Assembly: GCF_003123725.1 (NCBI RefSeq)
Contig: NZ_QETA01000002.1
Coordinates: 248,001 to 312,000, forward strand
Length of the DNA stretch: 64,000 nucleotides
From: Corticimicrobacter populi
GTDB lineage: Bacteria; Pseudomonadota; Gammaproteobacteria; Burkholderiales; Burkholderiaceae_B
Reading direction: 5' to 3'
The notes under the pieces were generated by a model. That model was not told the origin of the DNA. It searched no databases and saw only the letters and a program-made list of their open reading frames with translations. Position 1 is the stretch's first letter; every line of letters starts with the position of its first letter. The translations under genes were made by a program, and so were the position numbers. Shown in pieces: positions 20,949 through 29,733 of this stretch.

Positions 20949-21860
20949 TCACACCCGCTGGAAAGCCTGCATGCCGTGCATGCAGTATTGCAGGAAACGG
21001 TTGGCGGCAGGTGACAGGTGGCGGCCGGCACGGGTGATCAACTGGACTTCGGCATGGCCCAGCGCGGCACTGTGCACCGGGATGGCATGCACCCGGCCCT
21101 GGGCCAGTTCAGTGGAAACGGAGCAGCGGGGCAGCAGGGTGACACCCTGGCCGCTGGTGACGAAGCCGATCGCCACGCTGATCAGGTTGGTCGTGAGTGC
21201 CGCTTTCAGGTGGATTTTTTCGCTGCGTTCGGCATGGTCAATCAGTTGCCGGATGCCGTAGATGCCATGCAGCAGTGCCATCGGCCAGGCCGTCAACTCC
21301 TGCAGCGAGGTCTGTTGGGCATGGCGCAGCGGATGGTTGGGGCCGATGATGGCATGCATGGGCTGCAGGGCCGTGCCCCGCGAGACGATATGCGCGTCGG
21401 CCGGAGCGTAGTACACCAGCCCGATCTCGGCTTCGTCCTCGCGTACGCGGCGCATGATTTCGGTGGTACCGAAGATATCGAGCGATATCGACACGCCGGG
21501 ATGCTGCTGGCGGAACTGCTGGATCGGACCGGCGATCATCTCCTGGGCAAAGCCTTCGCCGCTGACGACCGATATCGAGCCGCTCTGCAGCCCGCGCAGC
21601 GACTCGATCTTGGCCAGCATGTCGTGGCGGTGGGCCATGTGCTGTCGGTAATAGTCGATCAGCAATTGGCCGGCGTGCGTGGGGACCACGCCCTTGCGAT
21701 GGCGCTCCAGCAGGACGGCATTGAGTTCTTCTTCCAGCAGGCTGACCTGACGGCTGATGGCCGACGGGGCGATACCCATTTTTTCTGCCGCGGCGCGCAC
21801 CGAGCCACAGGTGACGGCTTCGTAAAGATAACGGGCGCGTGCGTCATTGAAGAGTTGCAT
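20949..21860 (-). CDS. LysR-family transcriptional regulator
   Basis: 303 residues. The N-terminal winged helix is plain (residues 6-65: ARYLYEAVTCGSVRAAAEKM, GIAPSAISRQVSLLEEELNA). An effector-binding domain of the PBP type follows from about 90 (GSISVVSGEGFAQEMIAGPI). It belongs to the subgroup including the LysR at 55709, with which it shares the LRGLQSGSI/RLQGMEQSHI hinge and the EMI/EMV motif. It is divergent from the DUF3100 transporter gene 200 bases away and is the probable regulator of the 22061-27222 cluster. Confidence 0.9.
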   Translation of the reverse strand: MQLFNDARARYLYEAVTCGSVRAAAEKMGIAPSAISRQVSLLEEELNAVLLERHRKGVVPTHAGQLLIDYYRQHMAHRHDMLAKIESLRGLQSGSISVVSGEGFAQEMIAGPIQQFRQQHPGVSISLDIFGTTEIMRRVREDEAEIGLVYYAPADAHIVSRGTALQPMHAIIGPNHPLRHAQQTSLQELTAWPMALLHGIYGIRQLIDHAERSEKIHLKAALTTNLISVAIGFVTSGQGVTLLPRCSVSTELAQGRVHAIPVHSAALGHAEVQLITRAGRHLSPAANRFLQYCMHGMQAFQRV

Positions 21861-21901
21861 GGAGTATCCTGCCGGAGAGTGATGCCTAGGGTAACTACTT
21901 A

Positions 21902-21920
21902 TGTTCTGTTTATTAGAACA
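21902..21920. promoter_or_regulatory. Candidate LysR operator
   Basis: TGTTCT-N7-AGAACA, a perfect six-base dyad in an AT-rich part of the divergent LysR/DUF3100 region, 42 bases upstream of the regulator start. Size and spacing fit LysR half-sites (T-N11-A type). Confidence 0.5.
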
Positions 21921-22060
21921 AAATTTTGAAATACGGATATAAACACATTGATATAGTTAGCGCGCCGCATGGAGAGGCTTGTCCTGTCGGCGGTTGCAAT
22001 TTTATCTATTCTTGTCAACAACGCCGGGCATACGATGCTGTGGCGATATAGGGGAAGTAA

Positions 22061-23401
22061 ATGAGTACTGCCGCTCATCAAGCAAAAGAGCCGCTGGATC
22101 TCGGTAGCGTAGCGCAAATCTTCGGGCTTGCGCTGGTCATCGCGGCGCTGTCCGAGTGGTTCGGGCCGCTGCCTATCGAACTGGGGATCGGCAAAGTGGT
22201 GTTGCTGCCCATGATCTGGGCGCTGCTGATTGGCCTGACGATCGGCTTGCTGTCCAAGCGCATGCCGGGACCGCTCAAGATCAGCCTGCAGAGTCAGCAC
22301 CTGGCCGCAGCCATCCTGTCGTCGGCGCTGTTCCTGTTTATCGCCAAGCTGGGCCTGCTGGTAGGCGGTTCGCTGCCCAAGCTGGCCGAAGCTGGCTGGG
22401 GCCTGGCGCTGCAGGAAGTCGGTAACCTGGTCGGGTGTATCCTGCTGGGCATGCCGGTTGCCCTGATGCTGGGTATCAAGCGTGAGGCCATTGGTGCCAC
22501 CTTCTCGATCGGTCGTGAGCCGGGCCTGGCGATCGTGGGCGAGCGCTTCGGCATGGATTCCCCCGAAGGTCGTGGTGTGCTGGCCGAGTACGTGACCGGT
22601 ACCCTGATCGGTGCAATCTTCATCTCGCTGCTGGCCGGCTTCATCACCAGCCTGAATATTTTCCACCCGTTGGCCCTGGCCATGGGTGCAGGCGTGGGTT
22701 CGGGCAGCATGACGGCTGCCGCCGTTGGTGCCATCGCTGCCCAACAGACGCCTGAAATGGCCAAGGATGTTGCTGCCTTTGCTGCCGCCGCCAATCTGAT
22801 CGCCACCACGCTGGGTACCTACCTGACGCTGTTCATCTCGCTGCCGCTGGCCGTGCGTGCCTACCGCTTCATGGAGCCCATCCTGGGGCGCAATCGCAAG
22901 AGCGTGTCCATCGAGGATGAGGATGCACCGGCCGTCAAGCTGGAAGTTGCCCACACGCCCAACCTGGGCCTGGGTATGCGTATTGCCTCGTGGCTGCTGG
23001 TGGGCTTGATGGTCCTGATTGGCAACCGCATCGGTTACGGCACCTTGATGATCGAAGCGCTGCCGGGCGTGGCCATCATCATCCTGGCCGTGCTGGTGGG
23101 CGACCTGATCTATGTCGGCACCAAGCGCAAGCTGCCTGCGGTCTGCTGGATTTCGTTCATCGCCATGGCCATGACCTTCCCGCAGACGCCTTATGCGGCC
23201 GAAATCGCCGAGCTGACCGGCAAGGTCAGCTTCCTGGCCCTGATCACGCCGATGCTGACGTTTGCCGGCCTGTCGCTGGCCAAGGACATCCCGGCCTTCC
23301 GTCGCCTGGGCTGGCGCATCGTGGTAGTTTCGCTGATGGCCAATGCCGGCGTGTTCCTGGCTGCTGCCGCGATTGCACAGTTCTTCGTGCATACGCTGTA
23401 A
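22061..23401 (+). CDS. DUF3100-family integral membrane protein, probable transporter
   Basis: 446 residues, about 11-12 hydrophobic segments starting near residue 17 and ending at the C-terminus. Glycine-rich conserved stretches such as KREAIGATFSIGREPGLAI, MGAGVGSGSMTAAAVGAIAA and FAAAANLIATTLGTYLTLF are typical of the DUF3100 family, which is uncharacterised but permease-like. A charged loop (RNRKSVSIEDEDAPAVKLEV, about residues 278-300) splits the protein in two halves. GGGGAA six bases before the ATG is a good ribosome-binding site. First gene of a cluster with a dehydrogenase, an aldehyde dehydrogenase and an M20D amidohydrolase, so the likely role is uptake of the substrate of that pathway; this is inference from position. 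Confidence 0.85.
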   Translation: MSTAAHQAKEPLDLGSVAQIFGLALVIAALSEWFGPLPIELGIGKVVLLPMIWALLIGLTIGLLSKRMPGPLKISLQSQHLAAAILSSALFLFIAKLGLLVGGSLPKLAEAGWGLALQEVGNLVGCILLGMPVALMLGIKREAIGATFSIGREPGLAIVGERFGMDSPEGRGVLAEYVTGTLIGAIFISLLAGFITSLNIFHPLALAMGAGVGSGSMTAAAVGAIAAQQTPEMAKDVAAFAAAANLIATTLGTYLTLFISLPLAVRAYRFMEPILGRNRKSVSIEDEDAPAVKLEVAHTPNLGLGMRIASWLLVGLMVLIGNRIGYGTLMIEALPGVAIIILAVLVGDLIYVGTKRKLPAVCWISFIAMAMTFPQTPYAAEIAELTGKVSFLALITPMLTFAGLSLAKDIPAFRRLGWRIVVVSLMANAGVFLAAAAIAQFFVHTL

Positions 23402-23460
23402 ACAAGGGCGGGTGATAGCGCCTGTGTCCATGTGTACAGGCTGAGCCCGCACTGCTGAAC

Positions 23461-23481
23461 CGGGTGCATTGCAGGCACCCG
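23461..23481 (+). terminator. Hairpin between DUF3100 gene and dehydrogenase
   Basis: CGGGTGC and GCACCCG (seven-base perfect arms, seven-base loop) followed by GCCATTTTCG. A second weaker dyad (GCCTGT/ACAGGC at 23420-23441) precedes it. It may reduce or stabilise transcription across the 174-base gap. Confidence 0.4.
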
Positions 23482-23575
23482 CCATTTTCGATTCAAGTTT
23501 CAATCCAAGTTCCGAGTGGACCGGCTTTGCCCGGTCTGCCGGGCGGGTTCATCCATAAGAAAAGGAGCAGGCATT

Positions 23576-24445
23576 ATGACGAACGTAGGTGTGATTGGTC
23601 TGGGCAACATGGGTGCCGGCATGGCGCTGTCGGCAGCGCGGGCTGGCCTGAAGGTGACGGGCTTCGACCCGGCCACCACATCGCGCCAGGCACTGCTGGA
23701 TGCCGGCGTGGCGCTGGTGGACGATATCGCAGCGCTGTCGGCCCAGGCCGATGTGATCGTGCTGTCGTTGCCGACGTCGGACATCGTCGAAAAAGTGGTG
23801 TTGGGCGAGGGTGGGCTGCTGGCGCAGGCTCGTGCAGGACAGATCGTGCTGGATACGTCCACGGCCGATCCGGCCAGTACGGCGCGCATCGCACAGGCAC
23901 TGCAGGGCAGTCCGCTGCGTCTGGTGGATGGCCCGGTCAGTGGCGGCCCCAAGGCGGCGCACAGTGGTGCCATGACCATGCTGCTGGGCGGCGAAGCGGC
24001 CGATATCGATACGCTGGCACCGGTACTGGAGGCACTGACGGCCAAGCGGGTGCATGTCGGCCCGGTGGGCGCAGGGCACTCCGCCAAGCTGTTCAACAAC
24101 CTGCTGTGCGGCATCAATCTGATTGCCGCAGGCGAGGCGATCCGCGTCGCCAAGGCGGCCGGCCTGGATGTCGAGCAGATCCTCAAGGGCGTCAATGCCG
24201 GCTCCGGTCGCAGCGGCGTGACCGAGGTCAACTGCCCGACCTGGATTCTGAACGATGCCTTCAACTCCGGCTTCACCATGAAGCTGATGCGCAAGGACCT
24301 GCGCCTGGCCGCTGCCATGATCGAGCAGAGCGGTGCTGGCGCACCACTGTCGCGCGAGGCGCTGCGGCTGTGGGCCGATTCGGCTGCCTCGGTCGATGAT
24401 GCCGAGGATTTCAACCGTATCGTGGCCTACGAAGAGCGGCCCTGA
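23576..24445 (+). CDS. NAD(P)-dependent 3-hydroxyisobutyrate dehydrogenase family oxidoreductase
   Basis: Beta-hydroxyacid dehydrogenase of 289 residues. Rossmann motif GLGNMG at residues 8-13; substrate-binding signature DGPVSGGPKAAHSGAM around 121-136; catalytic Lys in GHSAKLFNN (about 171). Family members oxidise 3-hydroxyisobutyrate, tartronate semialdehyde, threonate or related 3-hydroxyacids, and the sequence alone does not choose among them. ATG at 23576 follows AAGGAG by eight bases. It is followed 84 bases later by the aldehyde dehydrogenase, whose substrate could be the semialdehyde this enzyme makes. Confidence 0.88.
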   Translation: MTNVGVIGLGNMGAGMALSAARAGLKVTGFDPATTSRQALLDAGVALVDDIAALSAQADVIVLSLPTSDIVEKVVLGEGGLLAQARAGQIVLDTSTADPASTARIAQALQGSPLRLVDGPVSGGPKAAHSGAMTMLLGGEAADIDTLAPVLEALTAKRVHVGPVGAGHSAKLFNNLLCGINLIAAGEAIRVAKAAGLDVEQILKGVNAGSGRSGVTEVNCPTWILNDAFNSGFTMKLMRKDLRLAAAMIEQSGAGAPLSREALRLWADSAASVDDAEDFNRIVAYEERP

Positions 24446-24529
24446 TTATCCCGATGTAGACCGTATCCGTTGCCCGGGCGAGCGTGCGCTTCGGGCGGCG
24501 AACCGAAACAGACAAGCAAGGAGCAAGAA

Positions 24530-26029
24530 ATGAAAGATCGTATTCTGCAGGCTTTCCGTGTGTTCTTCCCGGATGCACAGACCGTGGGTTCGTATGTGGG
24601 CGGCAGCCTGCTGGTGGGGCAGGGCGACGAAGTCGTGCTGCGCAATGCCGCAACCGGCGAGGAAACGCTGCGTTACGCCGACGCCGGTGCCAGCGTGGCA
24701 CAGGCCGCCGTCGAGGCTGCGCGCCAGGGCCAGCGCGAGTGGTGGGCGCTGTCGCATGCCCAGCGCGGTCGCGTGATGTACGCAGTGGGCCAGGCCGTGC
24801 GGGCCCAGGCCGAGCCGCTGGCATTGCTCGAGTCGCTGACCAGCGGCAAGCCGATTCGCGATTGTCGTGGCGAGGCGCTGCGCGTGGCGGAGATGTTCGA
24901 ATACTACGCAGGCTGGACCGACAAACTGTATGGCGACGTGATCCCCGTGCCCAGCGGCCACCTCAACTACACGCGCCGCGAGCCCATCGGCGTGGTGCTG
25001 CAGATCACCCCCTGGAATGCTCCGGTGTTCACGGCCGGCTGGCAGATTGCGCCGGCCATCGCCACCGGCAATGGCGTGGTGCTCAAACCGTCGGAACTGA
25101 CGCCGTTCAGCTCGCTGGCGCTGGCCGCCATCGCCGTGCAGGCAGGCGTGCCGGCCGGGCTGGTCAATGTGCTGGCCGGCTATGGTCAGACGATTGCGCC
25201 GGCCGCGCTCGAGACGGCGCAGGTCGGCAAAGTGGTCTTTGTCGGTTCGGTGCCGACCGGTGCGCGCATCGCCGCACTGTCGGCCGAGCATCTGGTGCCG
25301 TGCGTGCTGGAGCTGGGCGGCAAGTCGGCCAATATCGTGTTCGACGATGCCGACCTGGATCGTGCCTGCCTGGGTGCGCAGGCAGCCATCTTCTCCGGTG
25401 CAGGCCAGAGCTGCGTGTCGGGCTCGCGTTTGCTGGTACAGCGCACGGTGCATGACAAGCTGGTGGAAATGCTGATCAATGGTGCCGGACGCCTGCGCGT
25501 TGGCGATCCGCTCGATGCGACGACCGAAGTCGGCCCGATCTGCAATCAGCGCCAGTTCCAGCATGTGCGCAACTGCATCACGGCCGCGCTCGCAGAAGGG
25601 GCCACGCTGGCTCTGGGCAGTGCCGAGCCGGGCGATACCGGTTACTTTGTGTCGCCCACCGTGCTGACCGGCGTGAACAATCGCATGGACGTGGCGCAGA
25701 ACGAGATCTTCGGCCCGGTGGTCGCGGTGATTCCGTTCGACACCGAGCAGGAAGCCATCGAGATCGCCAACGACAGCCGCTTCGGCCTGGCCGGCGCGGT
25801 CTGGACACGTGATGTCGGTCGTGCCCACCGGGTGGCGGCGCAGGTGCAGGCAGGGACCTTCTGGGTCAACGGCTACAAGACCATCAATGTGGCCTCGCCC
25901 TTTGGCGGCTATCGCCAGAGCGGCTATGGTCGTTCCAGCGGCCTGGATGCGCTCAAGGAATATACTCAGCTCAAGAGTGTCTGGGTCGAGACGGCTGCCG
26001 AACCTGCGGCACCGTTCGGTTATCTGTAA
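24530..26029 (+). CDS. NAD(P)-dependent aldehyde dehydrogenase
   Basis: Class of betaine/aminoaldehyde/benzaldehyde-type aldehyde dehydrogenases, 499 residues. Visible landmarks are TPWNAPVFTAGWQIAPA, KPSELTPFSS, VGSVPTGARI, the general base Glu in LELGGKSANIV (E261) and the nucleophile in AGQSCVSGS (C295), then NEIFGPVVAV and PFGGYRQSGYGRSSG. Both catalytic residues are present. AAGGAG precedes the ATG. It lies between the hydroxyacid dehydrogenase and the amidohydrolase and is 17 bases from the latter, so the last two are clearly co-transcribed. The physiological aldehyde is unknown. Confidence 0.93.
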   Translation: MKDRILQAFRVFFPDAQTVGSYVGGSLLVGQGDEVVLRNAATGEETLRYADAGASVAQAAVEAARQGQREWWALSHAQRGRVMYAVGQAVRAQAEPLALLESLTSGKPIRDCRGEALRVAEMFEYYAGWTDKLYGDVIPVPSGHLNYTRREPIGVVLQITPWNAPVFTAGWQIAPAIATGNGVVLKPSELTPFSSLALAAIAVQAGVPAGLVNVLAGYGQTIAPAALETAQVGKVVFVGSVPTGARIAALSAEHLVPCVLELGGKSANIVFDDADLDRACLGAQAAIFSGAGQSCVSGSRLLVQRTVHDKLVEMLINGAGRLRVGDPLDATTEVGPICNQRQFQHVRNCITAALAEGATLALGSAEPGDTGYFVSPTVLTGVNNRMDVAQNEIFGPVVAVIPFDTEQEAIEIANDSRFGLAGAVWTRDVGRAHRVAAQVQAGTFWVNGYKTINVASPFGGYRQSGYGRSSGLDALKEYTQLKSVWVETAAEPAAPFGYL

Positions 26030-26046
26030 GCAGCAAGGAAAAGGAT

Positions 26047-27222
26047 ATGAGTACGACAATTTGGCCGCATCTGGATGAACTGAAAGGCTGGCGCCATGAT
26101 TTTCACCAGCACCCCGAGACGGCTTTCGAAGAACACCGCACCAGCGCGCGCGTCGCTGAACTGCTGCGCAGCTGGGGGCTGGAAGTGCATGAGGGCCTGG
26201 CCGGCACCGGCGTGGTGGCAGTGCTGCGCGGTGCTCGTGGCGAGGGGCCATCCATCGGTCTACGCGCCGATATCGATGCGCTGCATGTGACCGAGCTGAA
26301 TGCGGTGCCGCATGCTTCGCAGAATCCCGGTCGCATGCATGCCTGCGGACATGATGGTCACACCACCATGCTGCTGGGCGGTGCCCGGGCGCTGGCCTCG
26401 AATCCGGATTTTGCCGGTACGGTGCATTTCATCTTCCAGCCTGCCGAGGAAAACGAGGGTGGTGCTCGCGCCATGATCGAGGATGGCCTGTTCAAGCAGT
26501 TTCCGATGCAGGCGGTCTACAGCATGCACAACTGGCCCGGTCTGCCGGTCGGGACGGCGGCCGTTCATGCCGGTCCGGTCATGGCGGCGTTCGATGTGTT
26601 CAGCCTGACCCTGACGGGCAAGGGCTGCCATGCTGCCATGCCGCATCTGGGCAAGGACACGCTGCTGGCTGCCTGCCAGCTCGTGACCCAGTTGCCGGCG
26701 CTGATCAGCCGCGAGCAGGAAGTCCACAAGCCGGCGGTGCTGAGCGTGACCAGCATCAACGGTGGCGATACATTCAATGTGATGCCCGAGCAGATCAAGC
26801 TGCGCGGCACGATGCGCTGTTTCGACATGGAGCAGCGTGCCCGCATCGAGCAGCGCTTTCGCGATGCGGTGGTGGCTACGGCCACGCTGCACGGGTTGGA
26901 GGTCGAGCTGGATTACCGTGCCAGCTATCCCGCCACCATCAACACCCCTGAGCATGCCGAAGTGTGTGCCGGCGTGCTGGCGGACTTGCTGGGGGCCAAC
27001 AGCGTGCGTCGCGATCTGCCGCCCAGCATGGCCTCGGAAGACTTTGCCTTCATGTCGCAGGCCTGCCCGGGCGTGTATATCTGGATGGGCAATGGCGAAG
27101 ACAGCGCCTCGCTGCACAATCCCAAGTACGATTTCAACGACCGGCTGCTGCCGCTGGGCGTGCGTTACTGGGTGGAGCTGACGTTGGGACTGCTGCGCGA
27201 CGGCAAGCTGCCCAAGGCGTGA
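26047..27222 (+). CDS. M20D-family amidohydrolase (hippurate hydrolase/aminoacylase-like)
   Basis: Metal-dependent amidohydrolase of 391 residues. HDFHQHPETAFEE at residues 17-29, GLRADIDALHV, and the metal site MHACGHDGHT with C100 and H102 are typical of the M20D group, as are PAEENEGGARAMIEDGLF, the dimerisation domain beginning GPVMAAFDVF, and PSMASEDFAFMSQ near the end. Such enzymes cleave N-acyl amino acids, hippurate or IAA-conjugates. It is the last gene of the DUF3100 cluster; probably it releases the acid or amino acid that the two dehydrogenases then use, but the substrate is not known. Confidence 0.92.
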   Translation: MSTTIWPHLDELKGWRHDFHQHPETAFEEHRTSARVAELLRSWGLEVHEGLAGTGVVAVLRGARGEGPSIGLRADIDALHVTELNAVPHASQNPGRMHACGHDGHTTMLLGGARALASNPDFAGTVHFIFQPAEENEGGARAMIEDGLFKQFPMQAVYSMHNWPGLPVGTAAVHAGPVMAAFDVFSLTLTGKGCHAAMPHLGKDTLLAACQLVTQLPALISREQEVHKPAVLSVTSINGGDTFNVMPEQIKLRGTMRCFDMEQRARIEQRFRDAVVATATLHGLEVELDYRASYPATINTPEHAEVCAGVLADLLGANSVRRDLPPSMASEDFAFMSQACPGVYIWMGNGEDSASLHNPKYDFNDRLLPLGVRYWVELTLGLLRDGKLPKA

Positions 27223-27237
27223 TGCGCATATGGCGAG

Positions 27238-27268
27238 GGCCACCTTTCAGCAATACTGAAGGGTGGCC
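27238..27268. terminator. Bidirectional terminator between amidohydrolase and sdaA
   Basis: GGCCACCTTTCAG and CTGAAGGGTGGCC (13-base arms with one G-T pair, five-base loop) lie between two convergent stops at 27222 and 27295. Confidence 0.7.
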
Positions 27269-27294
27269 TTCGTTGTCATGCAAACCGGATTTGT

Positions 27295-28689
27295 TCAGCA
27301 CTCCACGTAGCTGACGGCCAGGCCACCCTCGGACGTTTCCTTGTACTTGGTCAGCATGTCGCGCCCGGTGTCACGCAGGGTGCGGATGGCCTGATCCAGC
27401 GAAATCAGGTGGCGGCCATCGCCATGCAGGGCCATGCGCGCAGCGTTGATGGCCTTGACCGAGGCGATCGCATTGCGTTCGATACAGGGCACTTGCACCA
27501 GTCCGCCGACCGGGTCGCAGGTCAGGCCCAGGTTGTGCTCCAGGCCGATTTCTGCCGCATTTTCAACCTGCTGCGGCGTGCCGCCCATCAGTGCGGCCAG
27601 TCCTGCCGAGGCCATGGCGCAGGCCACGCCGACTTCTCCCTGGCAACCCACTTCCGCACCCGAGATCGATGCATTGCGCTTGCACAGCGAGCCGACTGCG
27701 CCTGCCGTGAGCAGGAAACGGACGATATCGTCGGGCGGGCAGTCTGGGTGATGCCGTACATGGAAGTGCAGCACGGCCGGGATGATGCCGGAGGCACCGT
27801 TGGTGGGGGCTGTCACGACCCGACCACCGCTGGCATTTTCCTCGTTGACCGCCAGCGCATACAGATTGACCCAGTCCATCTCGCCGAACAGGGTCGCGTG
27901 CCTGCCGTCCTGGCCTGAGCCGGCTTCGGACGCCAGCAGTTTGCGGTACAGGCCCGGTGCGCGTCGTGGTACTTCCAGGCCGCCGGGCAGGATGCCGTCC
28001 TTGCGCAGGCCGCGTGCCACGCAGGCCTGCATGACCTGCCAGCGTGCCAGCAGGGCTGCGCGGGTTTCCGCTTCCGGGCGCAGGGCATTTTCGTTGGCCA
28101 TCATGATCCCGGCGATATCCAGGTCATGCAGTTCGCAGAGCGCCAGCAGTTCGCGTGCGGAGGCAAAGGGGTAGGGAATGTCCGGACCGTCGTCTTCCTG
28201 GGCTCCATCATGCAGGCTGTCGGCGTCGGTAATGAAGCCACCGCCGGTCGAGTAATAGGTCTTTTCGAGCAGTACGGCCCCTTCTCCGTAGGCCGTGATG
28301 CGCAGCGCATTGGGGTGGTAGGGCAGCGAAACCGGCAGCAGTCGCAGGTCGCGGGACCACTCGAAGGGCACGGCATGTACGCCGCCCAGCGGCAGACCGC
28401 CATCCTGGCGCACCGTGTCCAGTGTGGCCTGCATCTGGTCGGGATCGGCGGTGGCGGGATCGAAGCCGCACAGACCGGCCACTACGGCACGGTCGGTGGC
28501 GTGGCCGATGCCGGTGGCGCTGAGCGAACCGTAGAGACGGATTTCCAGGCGTCGCACCTGCTCCCTGGCGTGTCCGGCCTGGGTCAGTGCGGACAGGAAA
28601 GTCAGACCGGCCAGCATCGGACCGGTGGTGTGCGAACTGGAAGGGCCAAGGCCGATCTTGAAGAGGTCGAGCACGCTGATGAAGGACAT
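27295..28689 (-). CDS. sdaA: L-serine ammonia-lyase, iron-sulfur dependent
   Basis: Single-chain L-serine dehydratase, 464 residues, converting serine to pyruvate and ammonia. Begins SFISVLDLFKIGLGPSSSHT (beta-domain signature) and later has GRVVTAPTNGASGIIPAVL, the cysteine-bearing CKRNASISGAEVGCQGEVG and EHNLGLTCDPVGGLVQVPCI, which supply the 4Fe-4S ligands. Normal length and intact motifs. The ATG at 28689 starts the family-conserved sequence; the open frame upstream is not conserved. Divergent from a GcvA-like LysR regulator 108 bases away, which most likely controls it. It could share metabolic purpose with the DUF3100 cluster, but a terminator separates them. Confidence 0.95.
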   Translation of the reverse strand: MSFISVLDLFKIGLGPSSSHTTGPMLAGLTFLSALTQAGHAREQVRRLEIRLYGSLSATGIGHATDRAVVAGLCGFDPATADPDQMQATLDTVRQDGGLPLGGVHAVPFEWSRDLRLLPVSLPYHPNALRITAYGEGAVLLEKTYYSTGGGFITDADSLHDGAQEDDGPDIPYPFASARELLALCELHDLDIAGIMMANENALRPEAETRAALLARWQVMQACVARGLRKDGILPGGLEVPRRAPGLYRKLLASEAGSGQDGRHATLFGEMDWVNLYALAVNEENASGGRVVTAPTNGASGIIPAVLHFHVRHHPDCPPDDIVRFLLTAGAVGSLCKRNASISGAEVGCQGEVGVACAMASAGLAALMGGTPQQVENAAEIGLEHNLGLTCDPVGGLVQVPCIERNAIASVKAINAARMALHGDGRHLISLDQAIRTLRDTGRDMLTKYKETSEGGLAVSYVEC

Positions 28690-28797
28690 TTGAATCTCTG
28701 TGGGTGGAAGCGATGCTTCAGTTATTTTGTAGATATGAGGGTATCCTATCGGAAATGCTGCGCGATTCAATGCGTGAATTCTGGATTGGGTTTAGAA

Positions 28798-29733
28798 ATG
28801 CTAAACGATAGGCGCGAAATACCAGGGCAGATCCATGCCCGGCTCAAGGTGTTCCTGGTCTGTGGCAGGCTGTTGTCCTTTACCCAGGCCGCGGATGCCT
28901 TGCATGTCACGACGGGGGCGGTCAGCCAGCAGATCCGCCAACTGGAAGAATGGCTGGGCTTTCGGTTGTTCCGACGCCTGCCACGCAGCCTGGCGCTGAC
29001 CGAAGAAGGGCGACGCCTGCTGCCGGTGGTCGAGGCTTCCTATGGCGCGGTCGATCTGGAAATCCACCGACTTGATGGTGGCCATCTCAGCGGGATCGTA
29101 CGACTGCGGGCCGTGCCTTCCTTTCTGACCAAATGGCTGGTGCCGAGGTTGCCTGATTTCCAGCGGCGCTATCCGCAGATCGAACTGCGGATCGAAGCGG
29201 AAGACAGTGCCCAGGCGCTGCTGCCGGGCCTGTTCGATCTGGCGATAGACCTGAATGACGGGGTGTATCCGGGCTTCGAGATTTCGCTGATGATGGAAGA
29301 GGATATTTTCCCGGTCTGCGCGCCGGCGTTGCTGGAGCGGGGGCCATCACTCACCGAGCCAGCCGACCTCAGGCATTTTCCGCTGCTGCATGACATGACC
29401 GCCTGGCGCGGTAGCCAGCCGTATGCAGAATGGGAGCAGTACCTGCGCCAGATCGGTGCGGCCGATGTGGATGTGCGACGCGGCTATATGTTCAATCGCA
29501 ATCACCTGACCATTGGTGCTGCCATCGCCGGCATGGGGGTGGCTATTGCGCGGCGCGCGCTGACCACCGACGAACTGGCCAGTGGCGTGCTGGTCGAACC
29601 CTTCAATCGCCGGGTGTCGACGGGCAAGCGTTATGGGATTGTGTATCCGTCTGGCGCACTGGATGATCGCCGGATCCGGGCGGTGCATGACTGGTTGCTG
29701 CATCAGGCACAGCCGCCTGCAGCGCCTCTATGA
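28798..29733 (+). CDS. LysR-family regulator, GcvA-like, divergent from sdaA
   Basis: 311 residues, normal for LysR proteins. Winged helix at about 12-72 (LLSFTQAADALHVTTGAVSQ, QIRQLEEWLGFRLFRRLP), then a substrate-binding domain starting GHLSGIVRLRAVPSF. The helix-turn-helix sequence and RRLLPVVEASYGAVDLEI hinge resemble GcvA/AmpR-type regulators. The ATG at 28798 was selected because earlier in-frame codons lie within the antisense of sdaA. Position indicates control of serine degradation. Its 3' end overlaps the convergent LysR gene by 131 bases. Confidence 0.88.
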   Translation: MLNDRREIPGQIHARLKVFLVCGRLLSFTQAADALHVTTGAVSQQIRQLEEWLGFRLFRRLPRSLALTEEGRRLLPVVEASYGAVDLEIHRLDGGHLSGIVRLRAVPSFLTKWLVPRLPDFQRRYPQIELRIEAEDSAQALLPGLFDLAIDLNDGVYPGFEISLMMEEDIFPVCAPALLERGPSLTEPADLRHFPLLHDMTAWRGSQPYAEWEQYLRQIGAADVDVRRGYMFNRNHLTIGAAIAGMGVAIARRALTTDELASGVLVEPFNRRVSTGKRYGIVYPSGALDDRRIRAVHDWLLHQAQPPAAPL

